From the NCBI RefSeq assembly GCF_001428625.1, contig NZ_LMIE01000029.1, forward strand, positions 416,881 to 480,880: a stretch of DNA of 64,000 nucleotides, written 5' to 3'. Shown here piece by piece: positions 23,855-32,405 of the stretch. Origin of the DNA: Hydrogenophaga sp. Root209. Lineage in GTDB: Bacteria; Pseudomonadota; Gammaproteobacteria; Burkholderiales; Burkholderiaceae_C. Each line of letters opens with the position of its first letter. The first letter of the stretch is position 1. The position numbers and the translations under genes were made by a program. Below the pieces are notes generated by a model, which worked only from the letters and a program-made list of their open reading frames with translations, was not told where the DNA came from and did no database searches.

Positions 23855-25033
23855 CTAAGGCTCGCGCTGCGGCTGCTCGCCCGCCGGCGTGCGCAAGCTC
23901 CAGGCCAGCGGCGAGCCCGCGCCCACCACAGCGCCCACGATCCAGAACACGGCGCCCACGCCCACCAGCGCGCCCACCGAGCCGAAGAGCAGCGGCATCA
24001 CGACGCTCGAGCCGTTGATGGCCATCGCTCGCAGACCCAATGCCTCGCCATGGCGGTGGTGCGGGGTCATCTGATGCAGAGAACTCATGATCATGGGCTG
24101 CACCGAGCCCAGCGCCAGTCCCAGCAGGATGGACAGCGCTGCCATGGCCCAGGCCGCGTGCACCAGCGGATACACGGCAAACAGCAGCGCGGTGGCTCCC
24201 ATCGCCGAGCCGATCACCACGGATTCGCGCAGGTGCGCGGCCAGCCAGGGCATGAGCACGCGGATGGCGGTGGCAGCCAGCGCAAACGCACCCAGGATGG
24301 AACCAATCACGGTAGCGCTCAGGCCGCGCTCATGACCCAGCACGGGCACCAGGAAGGTGTGCACGTCCCAGCAAGAAGACAGCATCCAGTTGATGAGCAT
24401 GAGCTTGCGAAAGCCGGCATCCTTCAGCAGGTTCCATGACGAGCCGCTGGATTGGCGCAGCTCGGGTGCCACCGGTTCATGCTCGACCGTGTGGCGCACC
24501 CAGAACCAGGCCAGCGACGGCAGCAAAGTCAGCAGCAGGAAAGCCGCGCGAAACCCGAAGCTGTCGATCATCACGCCCGCAGCGAACGGCCCCAGGAAGT
24601 TGGAGATGGACGGGCCGATGGCCATCCAGCTGAACACCTGCTTGAGTTCGGTGGCGTTGTTCGCCAGACGCCCCACATGTCGCTGCAGCGCGATCATGGC
24701 CAGCCCAGTGGCCGCGCCGCAGGTGAGCGCGGTGACACACAGCACACCAAACACCGGGAAAGCCACCGCCGCCGCCGCGCCCGCCGATGCGATGCCCACC
24801 GCCATGGCCACGGGTTTCTTGAGCCCGCGCCGATCAGCGTAACGCCCGGCCGGCAAGGCCATGAACACCGGCGCCAGCGCAAACAAGGCCAGCAACATGC
24901 CCACCGCCGCCGGGCTGTAACCCTCGCGCAGCGCCATCAAGGGCGCAGCCATGCGAAAGCCGGTCATGCAGGCGTGCAGACAGATCTGCGCCGCAATCAA
25001 CCGCGCCAGATCTGAGCGCAGCGTTGGGTTCAA
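23855..25033 (-). CDS. MFS transporter
   Basis: A 392-residue, twelve-helix major facilitator, probably an exporter of small molecules (12-TM drug-type layout). The loop between helices 2 and 3 has the MFS motif as PAGRYADRRGLKKPVAMAVG. It overlaps rmuC by the ATGA at 25030-25033, so translation is coupled. The start (MNPTLRSDLARLIAAQICLHACMTGFRMAAPLMAL) is placed by that overlap. No substrate can be proposed. Confidence 0.85.
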   Translation of the reverse strand: MNPTLRSDLARLIAAQICLHACMTGFRMAAPLMALREGYSPAAVGMLLALFALAPVFMALPAGRYADRRGLKKPVAMAVGIASAGAAAAVAFPVFGVLCVTALTCGAATGLAMIALQRHVGRLANNATELKQVFSWMAIGPSISNFLGPFAAGVMIDSFGFRAAFLLLTLLPSLAWFWVRHTVEHEPVAPELRQSSGSSWNLLKDAGFRKLMLINWMLSSCWDVHTFLVPVLGHERGLSATVIGSILGAFALAATAIRVLMPWLAAHLRESVVIGSAMGATALLFAVYPLVHAAWAMAALSILLGLALGSVQPMIMSSLHQMTPHHRHGEALGLRAMAINGSSVVMPLLFGSVGALVGVGAVFWIVGAVVGAGSPLAWSLRTPAGEQPQREP

Positions 25034-26406
25034 GCGTCCCCGGGATCGTTGGGGTCCAGCGGCAGCAGCGCGCTGGCCTGGTCCTGCGGCAGCGCCTCCA
25101 CCGCCTTGAGCGCACGGCCCATGGCGCGGCTGCGCGTCTCCGCGCTGTCCAGGGTGTTGAGCACGGTTTGGGTCTGGCTCTTCACCCGCGCCAGCACATC
25201 GCCGAATTTGCCGAACTCGGTCTTGACCGCACCGAGCACCTGCCAGACCTCACTCGAGCGTTTCTCCAGCGCGAGTGTGCGAAAGCCCATCTGCAGTGAG
25301 TTGAGCATGGCCATGAGCGTGGTCGGCCCGGCCAGCGTCACACGGTATTCACGCTGCAACACCTCCATGAGGCCGGGGCGGCGCAGCACCTCGGCGTACA
25401 AGCCTTCGGTGGGCAGGAACAGGATCCCGAAGTCGGTGGTGTGCGGCGGCTCCAGGTACTTGTCGGCCATGGACTTGGCTTCCAGCTTGATGCGCTGTTC
25501 CAGACCGCGCGCCGCGATCTCGGCGCCTTCAGCGTCGGCACGCTGTTGCGCGTCGAGCAAGCGCTCGTAGTCCTCGTTCGGAAACTTGGCGTCGATCGGC
25601 AACCAGCAAGGCACGCCGGCGTCCCCGCGACCGGGCAGCTTGATCGCGAAGTCCACCGTGAACCGGCTGCCCGGTTTGGTCATGACCTGCGTGGCGTACT
25701 GGTCGGGCGCAAACACCTGCTCCAGCAATGCGGAGAGTTGCGCTTCGCCGAACATGCCGCGCGTCTTCACATTGGTCAGCAGGTGCTTCAAGTCGCCCAC
25801 GCCTTGGGCCAGCGTCTGCATCTCGCCCAGGCCCTTGTGCACCTGCTCCAGCCGGTCGGCCACCTGTTTGAAGCTCTCGCCCAGGCGCGCCTGCAGCGTG
25901 CTCTGCAGTTTTTCGTCGACCGTGGCGCGCATCTCGTCGAGCTTGGCGGCGTTGCCTTGCTGCAGCTGCATCAGTTGCGCCTCCAGCGTGGCGCGCACCT
26001 CGGCCAGGCGGCGCGAGTTGGCTTCGCTCAGGTCCTGCAACTGGCGCGTGAGCGTGTCGCCCAGGGTGCCTCGCAGCTGCACCAGTTGCTGCGCGAAGGC
26101 GTCGATCTGTGCGTTCTGCGTGCGGGTGGCCTCTGCCCCCTGGCTGGTGAGGGCCTCCTGGAATGTGGCCAGGGTCTGCTGCAGTTCCTGGCGAGCGGTG
26201 CGCGAGCCTTCTGCCATCTCGCGGCGCAGCTCGCTCTCGATGCGCTCCACGCGCTGACCGGTCTGCTGCAATTGAGCCAGCAGCGTTTGCCGGTGCGCCA
26301 GTTCATCTGCATCCGCTTCCGGCTTGCGCAGCCACAGCGCTGCCTGAAAGAGCACGCCGATGGCGGCGAGCACCAGCAGTGCGATGAGCAGCGCCGAGTC
26401 GGTCAT
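25030..26406 (-). CDS. rmuC: DNA recombination protein RmuC
   Basis: RmuC is a membrane-anchored, PD-(D/E)XK-fold predicted nuclease scaffold that limits inversion at short repeats in E. coli. The 458-residue product has an N-terminal membrane helix (ALLIALLVLAAIGVLFQAALWL), a long coiled-coil region (about 30-200), and the conserved RmuC domain (VDFAIKLPGRGDAGVPCWLPIDAKFPNEDYERLLDAQ, GILFLPTEGLYAEVLRRPG). The stop overlaps the start of the MFS gene, and its own start overlaps the stop of the upstream dehydrogenase by one base. Confidence 0.93.
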   Translation of the reverse strand: MTDSALLIALLVLAAIGVLFQAALWLRKPEADADELAHRQTLLAQLQQTGQRVERIESELRREMAEGSRTARQELQQTLATFQEALTSQGAEATRTQNAQIDAFAQQLVQLRGTLGDTLTRQLQDLSEANSRRLAEVRATLEAQLMQLQQGNAAKLDEMRATVDEKLQSTLQARLGESFKQVADRLEQVHKGLGEMQTLAQGVGDLKHLLTNVKTRGMFGEAQLSALLEQVFAPDQYATQVMTKPGSRFTVDFAIKLPGRGDAGVPCWLPIDAKFPNEDYERLLDAQQRADAEGAEIAARGLEQRIKLEAKSMADKYLEPPHTTDFGILFLPTEGLYAEVLRRPGLMEVLQREYRVTLAGPTTLMAMLNSLQMGFRTLALEKRSSEVWQVLGAVKTEFGKFGDVLARVKSQTQTVLNTLDSAETRSRAMGRALKAVEALPQDQASALLPLDPNDPGDA

Positions 26407-27401
26407 CAGCGCGCGCCCTTGCCCAGGATCTCGGCGTTGAGCGGCGTCAGCGGTTTGCCTTGCGTGAGGTAGGCAATCACGTTGTCGGCGGCGAGCTGTG
26501 CCATGGCTTGGCGCGTCTTGAGGGTGGCGCTGGCGATGTGCGGCGTGAGCACCACGTTGGGCACGGTCAGCAGATCGGGGTGTACCTTGGGCTCACCCTC
26601 GAACACATCCAGGCCAGCGGCGGCGATCACGCGGTTGCGCAGGGCCAGCGCGAGCGCTGCGTCATCCACGATGCCACCGCGCGCGATGTTGACCAGCGTC
26701 GCGGTGGGCTTCATCTGCGCGATCTCGGTCGTGCCGATGGTGTGGTGGTTTTCCGGGCTGTAGGGCAGCACCAGGATGAGGTGATCTGCCGTCTTGAGCA
26801 GCGTGGTCTTGTCCACGTAGCTGGCCTTGCATTCGGCCTCCAGCGCGGCATCAAGCCGCGAGCGGTTGTGATAGATCACCTTCATGCCGAAGCCATGGGC
26901 GCCACGGCGCGCAATGGCCTGACCAATGCGGCCCATGCCCAGGATGCCCAGCGTGCTGCCGTGCACCTCGGCGCCAGCGAACATGTCGAGCGCCCAACGG
27001 TTCCACTCTCCGGCGCGCAGAAAATGCTCGCTCTCGGTCAGGCGCCGGGCGGTGGCCATGAGCAGCGCGAAGCCGAAGTCGGCCGTGGTTTCGGTCAGCA
27101 CATCGGGCGTGTTGGTGGCCAGCACACCTGCCGCGCTCAGGGCGGGCACATCGAAATTGTTGAAGCCCACGGCGATGTTGGCCACCATCCGCAGCTGCGG
27201 GCAGGCCGCCGCCACCGCGCCGTCAATGCGCTCGCTGCCGGTGGTGAGCGCGCCCACCTTGCCTTGCAGGCGTGCGATCAGCTCGGCGGGTGTCAACACA
27301 CTGTCGGTGTCGTTGGTGTCGACCTCGAAATGCTGACGCAGATGGTCAACAACGTTGGGGAAAATCTTGCGGCTGACAAGAATGGAAGGCTTTTGCGCCA
27401 T
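26406..27401 (-). CDS. D-2-hydroxyacid dehydrogenase (glyoxylate/hydroxypyruvate reductase-like)
   Basis: NAD(P)H-dependent reductase of 2-keto acids, probably glyoxylate and hydroxypyruvate. The 331-residue product has the nucleotide-binding motif GILGMGRIGQAIARRG. The family catalytic residues are the arginine in NIARGGIVDDAAL, the glutamate in LDVFEGEP, and the histidine in LTPHIASATLKTR. Its tight spacing with rmuC (1-base overlap) and the antiporter (18-base gap) makes it part of a long minus-strand transcript. Confidence 0.9.
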   Translation of the reverse strand: MAQKPSILVSRKIFPNVVDHLRQHFEVDTNDTDSVLTPAELIARLQGKVGALTTGSERIDGAVAAACPQLRMVANIAVGFNNFDVPALSAAGVLATNTPDVLTETTADFGFALLMATARRLTESEHFLRAGEWNRWALDMFAGAEVHGSTLGILGMGRIGQAIARRGAHGFGMKVIYHNRSRLDAALEAECKASYVDKTTLLKTADHLILVLPYSPENHHTIGTTEIAQMKPTATLVNIARGGIVDDAALALALRNRVIAAAGLDVFEGEPKVHPDLLTVPNVVLTPHIASATLKTRQAMAQLAADNVIAYLTQGKPLTPLNAEILGKGAR

Positions 27402-27419
27402 GGATATGTCTCCAGAAAA

Positions 27420-28832
27420 TCAGATGAACCAGAGCCAGGTCATGAGGGCGAACAGCGGCACCAGGATGCCGAACGACCAGGCCATGTAGCCAAAGAAGCT
27501 CGGCATCTTCACACCGCGGTCTTCGGCGATGGCCTTGACCATGAGGTTGGGTGCGTTGCCGATGTAGGTGTTGGCGCCCATGAACACAGCACCGGCCGAG
27601 ACGGCCACCAGTGTGGAGGCCATGGTCGTCATCAGCATCTGCGGATCCCCACCCGCGGTGTTGAAGAACACCAGGTACGTTGGCGCGTTGTCGAGGAACG
27701 AGCTGAGCACGCCCGTGGCCCAGAAGTACATGGCCGGGTTGGGGGTGCCGTCTGCGTTGGTGACGGCACCAACCACCGCGCCAAACGGCCCGTTCACACC
27801 CGCCTTGAGCATGGCGATCACCGGAATGATGGTCAGGAAGATAGCGGCAAACAGCTTGGCCACTTCCTGCATCGGGCCCCAGCCGAACTGGTTGCCGTCG
27901 TGCGCACTGGCCGGCGTGATCTTGAGCGAGACGAGCGTGACGACGATCAGGCCGATGTCGCGCACGATGCCCGGCAGGCCGACTTCGGTACCGGCGATGT
28001 TGAACACCACCGACGACTTCCACAAACCGCTGAGCAACACCAGAAAGACCACCACACCCAGCAACGCGAAATTGACCGAGCCATCGAACCCTAGGCGCTG
28101 CGTGTCAGGGGTGGGGTCCTCCGGGCGGGTCTCCTCGCGACGACGGTAGCACCACCAGTCGATGGCGTAGAACAACGCCAGCAATGCACCAATGAGAAAC
28201 AGCGTGTGGCTCCAGAGGTGCGTCACGGTCCAGAAAAAATCCACGCCTTTGAGGAAACCCAGGAACAGCGGTGGGTCACCCAGCGGCGTGAGCGCACCGC
28301 CGGCGTTGGAGACGATGAAGATGAAGAAGACCACCACATGCACCTGGTGCTTGCGGTTGTCGTTGGCACGGATCAGTGGTCGTATCAGCAGCATCGACGC
28401 ACCGGTGGTGCCCATGAAGCTCGCCAGCAATGCGCCCAAGGCCAGCAAGCCGGTGTTGAGCAGCGGGCTGCCGTGCAGGTTGCCCCGCACGAAGATGCCG
28501 CCGGCCACGGTGAACAGCGCGGTCAGCAGAATGATGAACGGGATGTACTCGGCGAACGCGGCGTGCACCACGGCCACCCCGGTTGCCGCCGGACCGAAGG
28601 TGATGGCAAAAGGGACCAGAAAGGCCAGGCCCCAGGCGGCGGCCACCTTGCCGAAGTGGTGGTGCCAGAAGAGGGGCGCCACCAATGGGATCAGGGCGAT
28701 GGATAGCAGCACGCCCGCGAACGGCACGCCCCACAACACCGACAACTGAGCGCCGTCGAGATCAGCCGCGCGCGCAAGGCCGGGCAGCAGTGCGCCGGCC
28801 AGGGCCAGCGCCTGCACGCTTTTCTTGTTCAT
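27420..28832 (-). CDS. Na+/H+ antiporter-like ion transporter (NhaD/CitMHS superfamily)
   Basis: A 470-residue polytopic membrane protein with about 12 hydrophobic segments. It matches bacterial proteins annotated as sodium:proton antiporters in the ion-transporter superfamily. The N-terminus (MNKKSVQALALAGALLPGLARAADL) looks like a cleavable signal peptide, as in NhaD. Key segments are FMGTTGASMLLIRPLIRAN, SNAGGALTPLGDPPLFLGFLKG and FLDNAPTYLVFFNTAGG, with the paired TG/NAG and DNAPT motifs typical of the family. The first gene after the FKBP gene in this run. Confidence 0.85.
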   Translation of the reverse strand: MNKKSVQALALAGALLPGLARAADLDGAQLSVLWGVPFAGVLLSIALIPLVAPLFWHHHFGKVAAAWGLAFLVPFAITFGPAATGVAVVHAAFAEYIPFIILLTALFTVAGGIFVRGNLHGSPLLNTGLLALGALLASFMGTTGASMLLIRPLIRANDNRKHQVHVVVFFIFIVSNAGGALTPLGDPPLFLGFLKGVDFFWTVTHLWSHTLFLIGALLALFYAIDWWCYRRREETRPEDPTPDTQRLGFDGSVNFALLGVVVFLVLLSGLWKSSVVFNIAGTEVGLPGIVRDIGLIVVTLVSLKITPASAHDGNQFGWGPMQEVAKLFAAIFLTIIPVIAMLKAGVNGPFGAVVGAVTNADGTPNPAMYFWATGVLSSFLDNAPTYLVFFNTAGGDPQMLMTTMASTLVAVSAGAVFMGANTYIGNAPNLMVKAIAEDRGVKMPSFFGYMAWSFGILVPLFALMTWLWFI

Positions 28833-28855
28833 GGGTTTCTCCGGATGGGGATCGC

Positions 28856-29203
28856 TCAGACCGCGAGCAGGTCCACTTCGAACAGCAGCGTGGCGTTGGG
28901 CGGAATCACACCACCGGCACCGCGCGCGCCATAACCCAGCGCGGCGGGAATCACCAGGCGACGCGTGCCACCCACGGCCATGCCCTGCACGCCTTCGTCC
29001 CAGCCCTTGATCACGTGGCCCGCTCCCAGCGGAAACTCAAACGGTTGACCACGGTCCTTGCTTGAATCGAACTTGGCGCCCTGCACACCGTCGTTGAAGA
29101 GCCAGCCCGTGTAGTGCACTTGCACGGGGCGCCCTGCCTGGGCGAGCTCGCCAGTGCCGACCACGGTGTCTTCGTATTGCAGGCCGCTGGGGGTGGTGTT
29201 CAT
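28856..29203 (-). CDS. FKBP-type peptidyl-prolyl isomerase
   Basis: Cytoplasmic prolyl isomerase of the minimal FKBP kind: 115 residues, no signal peptide. The FKBP core is complete: VQVHYTGWLFNDGVQGAKFDSSKDRGQPFEFPLGAGHVIKGWDEGVQGMAVGGTRRLVIPAALGYGARGAGGVIPPNATLLFEVDL. This includes the tyrosine, phenylalanines, tryptophan and the GY...IPP lid that line the FK506/proline pocket. The start ATG at 29203 is chosen because it begins the domain; the open frame upstream is arginine-rich and not protein-like. Sits between the antiporter and nitroreductase genes. Confidence 0.93.
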   Translation of the reverse strand: MNTTPSGLQYEDTVVGTGELAQAGRPVQVHYTGWLFNDGVQGAKFDSSKDRGQPFEFPLGAGHVIKGWDEGVQGMAVGGTRRLVIPAALGYGARGAGGVIPPNATLLFEVDLLAV

Positions 29204-29243
29204 GGTGTCTCCTGTGATTGAAAAGAAAGGGGGAAAGGCACGA

Positions 29244-29966
29244 TTATTCCAGCCAGGTCGTGAACGACTCGACGGTCTCGCGCGGCGTGTGGAATCCGTT
29301 GACCTTGTCGGTCTGGTCGGCAAAGCCCAGGGCCATGCCGCAGACCAGCATTTCGCTATCGCCGGCACCGATGTGCGGCAGGATGATCTTGGCGAAACCG
29401 TTCCACGCGGCCTGCGGACAGGTGTGCAGGCCATGACCACGCGCGGCGACCATGATGTTCTGCAGGAACATGCCGTAGTCCACCAGCGAGCCGCGGCCCA
29501 TGACGCGGTCCAGCGTGAACATCAGGCCCACCGGTGCGTCGAAGAAGCGGTAGTTGCGCTGGTGCTGCGCGTGCATCTTGTCCTTGTCGCCCTTGGTGAT
29601 GCCCAGCAGCCCGTACAGGCTCCAGCCGTTTTCACGCCGACGGTCGATGTAGGGGCTGACCCATTTCTCCGGGTAGTAGTCGTATTCCTCCCGGTACTCC
29701 GCGGCCAGCGACGGATCGGCGCGCAGCGCGTCGTGCGCGGCACAGACCTTGTCCGACAGCAGGTCGCGGCTCTTGCCCTGCAACACATAGACCTTCCACG
29801 GCTGGGTGTTGGTGCCCGAAGGCGCGCGGCTGGCCACCTGCAGCAAGTGTTCGATGGTGGCGCGCGGCACTGGCTGCGGCAGGAAGGCGCGCACCGACAT
29901 GCGGCTGGTGATCGCCGCGTCGACACTGACCGGATCGATCACGGTCGCGGTGGGGTTGTGGCTCAT
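29244..29966 (-). CDS. nitroreductase-family flavoprotein
   Basis: Predicted FMN-dependent NAD(P)H oxidoreductase. The 240-residue product starts [41 protein letters not shown] is the FMN phosphate contact, and [20 protein letters not shown] and GTR-like [22 protein letters not shown] are the other FMN-binding segments. The last carries the family motif before the C-terminus. The ATGA overlap with the thioesterase (29963-29966) implies translational coupling. The physiological substrate (quinone, enone or nitro compound) is unknown. Confidence 0.9.
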   Translation of the reverse strand: MSHNPTATVIDPVSVDAAITSRMSVRAFLPQPVPRATIEHLLQVASRAPSGTNTQPWKVYVLQGKSRDLLSDKVCAAHDALRADPSLAAEYREEYDYYPEKWVSPYIDRRRENGWSLYGLLGITKGDKDKMHAQHQRNYRFFDAPVGLMFTLDRVMGRGSLVDYGMFLQNIMVAARGHGLHTCPQAAWNGFAKIILPHIGAGDSEMLVCGMALGFADQTDKVNGFHTPRETVESFTTWLE

Positions 29967-30412
29967 AGCAAGGTCTCCAGGGTTGTCTTCAAAGCTTCGG
30001 GCAAGGACACAGGACGGCGGGTCTGCCGGTCGACGTAGACATGCACGAAGTGGCCACAGGCGGCAGCCAGGTCTGCACCATCGGCGAACAGGCCCACCTC
30101 GTAGCGGACACTGGACTTGCCCAGGTGCGCCACACGCAGACCGGCCCACACGGTTTGTGGGAAGGCCAGCGGCGCAAAGTAGTTGCACTGGGTTTCGATC
30201 ACCAGCCCGATCACCGGGCCATCGTGGATGTCGAGCGCGCCCTGCTCGATCAGGTGAGCGTTGACCACGGTGTCGAACCAGCTGTAGTACACCACGTTGT
30301 TCACGTGGCCATAGACATCGTTGTCGGCCCAGCGGGTGGTGATGGAACGCAGGACGCGGTAGGCACTGCGCGGCAAGGGTTGGGGGCGTGCGACCGGCGC
30401 TGGACTGCTCAT
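29963..30412 (-). CDS. acyl-CoA thioesterase, 4-hydroxybenzoyl-CoA thioesterase (YbgC-like) family
   Basis: A hot-dog-fold thioesterase of 149 residues that hydrolyses short or medium acyl-CoA thioesters. The active-site region is [28 protein letters not shown]: the aspartate and histidine in this segment define the YbgC/4-HBA-CoA class. The end [19 protein letters not shown] is typical. It overlaps both neighbours by four bases (30409-30412 with the HDAC gene, 29963-29966 with the nitroreductase). A role in fatty-acid or aromatic-CoA release is possible but cannot be chosen. Confidence 0.9.
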   Translation of the reverse strand: MSSPAPVARPQPLPRSAYRVLRSITTRWADNDVYGHVNNVVYYSWFDTVVNAHLIEQGALDIHDGPVIGLVIETQCNYFAPLAFPQTVWAGLRVAHLGKSSVRYEVGLFADGADLAAACGHFVHVYVDRQTRRPVSLPEALKTTLETLL

Positions 30413-31467
30413 GGCGCGGAATTGTGCCAGCGCGGGTCGCCCGAAGCTGTCGCAGCCGTCATCCCGGACGCAGACACCCCTCGCCAGCGCCTGTGGTATT
30501 GCACCGCCGTGCGGTAGGTGTTCATCTGCACCTGCACGGTGGCTTCCATGTCGGTGCCATAGCCTCCGGCCATCACGAAAGCCATCGGCAGGCGGCGGGT
30601 CCAGACCCAGTCCATCACGCGCCGATCGCGCGCCTCCATGCCGTCGAACGTGAGCTTGAGGCGCCCGAGCCGATCCCCTTCGTGCGGATCGGCTCCGGCG
30701 AGGTAGATCACCAGCCCAGGCTCGAAGCGGCGCTCCAACTCTTCCAGCGCGCGCTCGAGTGCGTCGAGGTACTCGGCATCGCCGCAGCCATCGGGCAGTT
30801 CCACGTCCAGGTCGCTCGGCTCCTTGCGAAAAGGAAAGTTCCTCGCACCGTGCAGTGACAGCGTGAACACCGAATCGTCGTGAGCAAAGATCCGCGCCGT
30901 GCCATTGCCTTGATGCACATCGAGATCAACGATGGCCACGCGCAACATGCCACGCGCACGGTTGGCGCGTGCGTGCTCGGCCTGCATCAGGCGAGCGGCC
31001 ACGGCCGCGTCGTTGAAGACGCAGAAGCCGCTGCCCTTGTCGGCGTAGGCGTGGTGGGTACCTCCGGCCAGGTTGGCGGCCAGGCCCGTGCCGTCCATGG
31101 CACGGCGACATGCCTGCACCGTGGCTCCCACCGAACGGCGCGCGCGTTCGGCCATGGCAGGGCTCCACGGGAATCCGATCTCCCGCTGGGCAGCAGGCGC
31201 CAGGGTGCCGGTGCGCACAGCTTCTATATAGAGCGGGGTGTGCACCAACGCCAGCTCGCCGTTGCTGGCCGGGCGGGCTTCGAGCAATTCCACCTGCGGC
31301 AGCTCCCGGGCCAGGCGCTCGCGCAGTCGGGCGTACTTGGCCATGGGAAACCGGTGCCCCGCGGGTAGCGGCAGGACGAAGTGGTCGGCGTAGAAGGCTT
31401 GCAAGGCGGTGCGTGCTGTGGTCAGGAGGACAACGGATTGTGTCCGCCTCGGGTATTTATTGGGCAA
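30409..31467 (-). CDS. histone deacetylase-like (class II / acetoin utilisation family) amidohydrolase
   Basis: Zinc-dependent deacetylase of the arginase/deacetylase fold; bacterial members act on acetylpolyamines, acetylated proteins or related substrates. Catalytic histidines appear in [19 protein letters not shown] and the zinc-binding residues in [18 protein letters not shown] plus GADPHEGD. With the TTG at 31467 (AAAGG upstream) the protein has 352 residues; family members more often start near [21 protein letters not shown], for which an in-frame TTG at 31404 is available but has no clear ribosome-binding site. The stop overlaps the thioesterase start. Confidence 0.88.
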   Translation of the reverse strand: MPNKYPRRTQSVVLLTTARTALQAFYADHFVLPLPAGHRFPMAKYARLRERLARELPQVELLEARPASNGELALVHTPLYIEAVRTGTLAPAAQREIGFPWSPAMAERARRSVGATVQACRRAMDGTGLAANLAGGTHHAYADKGSGFCVFNDAAVAARLMQAEHARANRARGMLRVAIVDLDVHQGNGTARIFAHDDSVFTLSLHGARNFPFRKEPSDLDVELPDGCGDAEYLDALERALEELERRFEPGLVIYLAGADPHEGDRLGRLKLTFDGMEARDRRVMDWVWTRRLPMAFVMAGGYGTDMEATVQVQMNTYRTAVQYHRRWRGVSASGMTAATASGDPRWHNSAP

Positions 31468-31497
31468 GCGCGCCTTTTAGGCCACCCCATCTAGAAT

Positions 31498-31571
31498 GGT
31501 GCAGCGCAGCAAAAACCGCTTGCGCGGTTGCGGGTAATCCCTATAATCGCGGTTATGTTGCAGTGCAGCAA
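31498..31571. promoter_or_regulatory. pair of 15-bp repeats bracketing the phasin promoter, candidate PhaR sites
   Basis: GGTGCAGCGCAGCAA at 31498-31512 and GTTGCAGTGCAGCAA at 31557-31571 agree at 13 of 15 positions. One lies just upstream of the -35 box and the other just after the start of transcription, the geometry expected for a repressor. PhaR, the phasin repressor of PHB producers, binds TGC/GCA-rich sites, but these do not match its published Paracoccus consensus exactly. Assignment is inference. Confidence 0.4.
31520..31547 (+). promoter_or_regulatory. sigma-70 promoter of the phasin gene
   Basis: TTGCGC at 31520-31525 and a perfect TATAAT at 31542-31547, 16 bases apart, about 115 bases before the phasin start. 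The two GKTGCAGYGCAGCAA repeats (31498-31512 and 31557-31571) flank it. Confidence 0.65.
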
Positions 31572-31661
31572 TGTGAACAAAAAGCAAAAGCGTCCAGACA
31601 GCGCGATGTTCCCAGCAGCCTTCAACTAAACCCTGTTTTACCCAAGTTTAGGAGTACGAAT

Positions 31662-32204
31662 ATGCTGACCGCCGAACAAATGATTGCCGCCCAGAAAGCC
31701 AACATCGAGACCATTTTCGGTCTGACCCAGAAAGCCTTCGAAGGCGTGGAAAAGCTGGTTGAACTCAACGTGCAAGCCACCAAGGCCGCCCTGTCCGAGT
31801 CCGCCAACAGCACCCAGGCCCTCCTCAGCGTCAAAGACGCTCAGGAACTGCTGACGCTGCAAGCCAGCCTGATGCAGCCTCTGGCCGAAAAGACCGTGGC
31901 CTACAGCCGCCACCTGTACGACATCGCTCAAGGCACGACTGCCGAGTTCGGCAAGGCCGCTGAAGCCCAGGCCAGCGATACCCAGAAGAAATTCATGGCC
32001 GTCGTCGACAACGCTTCCAAGAACGCACCGGCCGGTTCCGAATCCGCCGTGGCCGTGATGAAGAGCGCCGTCTCCGCTGCCAACAACGCCATGGAATCGG
32101 TGCAGAAGGCTGTCAAGCAAGCCACCGAAATGGCCGAAGCCAACTTCAATACCGTGACGACCTCGGCCGTCAACGCTTCGAAGTCGGTCGCCAAAAAGCG
32201 CTGA
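31662..32204 (+). CDS. phaP: phasin (PHA granule-associated protein)
   Basis: Phasins coat polyhydroxybutyrate granules. The 180-residue product starts [47 protein letters not shown], the typical phasin start, and is almost entirely amphipathic helix with alanine, glutamine and serine, then [23 protein letters not shown]. Length and composition match betaproteobacterial PhaP (phasin_2 family). AGGAG lies 6 bases before the ATG and the gene has its own promoter and terminator. Its presence implies PHB storage, although no phaC/phaA/phaB is in the window. Confidence 0.93.
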   Translation: MLTAEQMIAAQKANIETIFGLTQKAFEGVEKLVELNVQATKAALSESANSTQALLSVKDAQELLTLQASLMQPLAEKTVAYSRHLYDIAQGTTAEFGKAAEAQASDTQKKFMAVVDNASKNAPAGSESAVAVMKSAVSAANNAMESVQKAVKQATEMAEANFNTVTTSAVNASKSVAKKR

Positions 32205-32292
32205 ACAACCGGTTGATTGTGCCGTTGATCGGCCGCTTGAAGTTTTCATTCAGGCCGCAAACTAGCATCACTGCACGATCTGCCTGACTCTC

Positions 32293-32371
32293 ACGGGAAC
32301 AGGTTTCAGATCAAACCCGTTCTTCTGGTTGTCTCCTCGGGTCCTTTTCGAAATTCGATTTCATCGGACCC
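32293..32371 (+). other. structured 3' untranslated region of phasin
   Basis: Two stacked hairpins follow the gene before the terminator. One pairs GGTTT with AAACC (32302-32317), with ACG/CGT outside. The second pairs GGGTCC (32339-32344) with GGACCC (32366-32371), and inside it GAAAT with ATTTC. The roughly 80 bases before these (32205-32292) show nothing clear. Confidence 0.4.
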
Positions 32372-32374
32372 CTT

Positions 32375-32405
32375 AAGCCCCCGCCGCAAGGCAGGGGCTT
32401 TTTTT
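32375..32405 (+). terminator. rho-independent terminator of phasin
   Basis: AAGCCCC and GGGGCTT pair around CGCCGCAAGGCA-type loop, followed by TTTTTTT. The end touches the stop of the convergent patatin gene. Confidence 0.85.
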
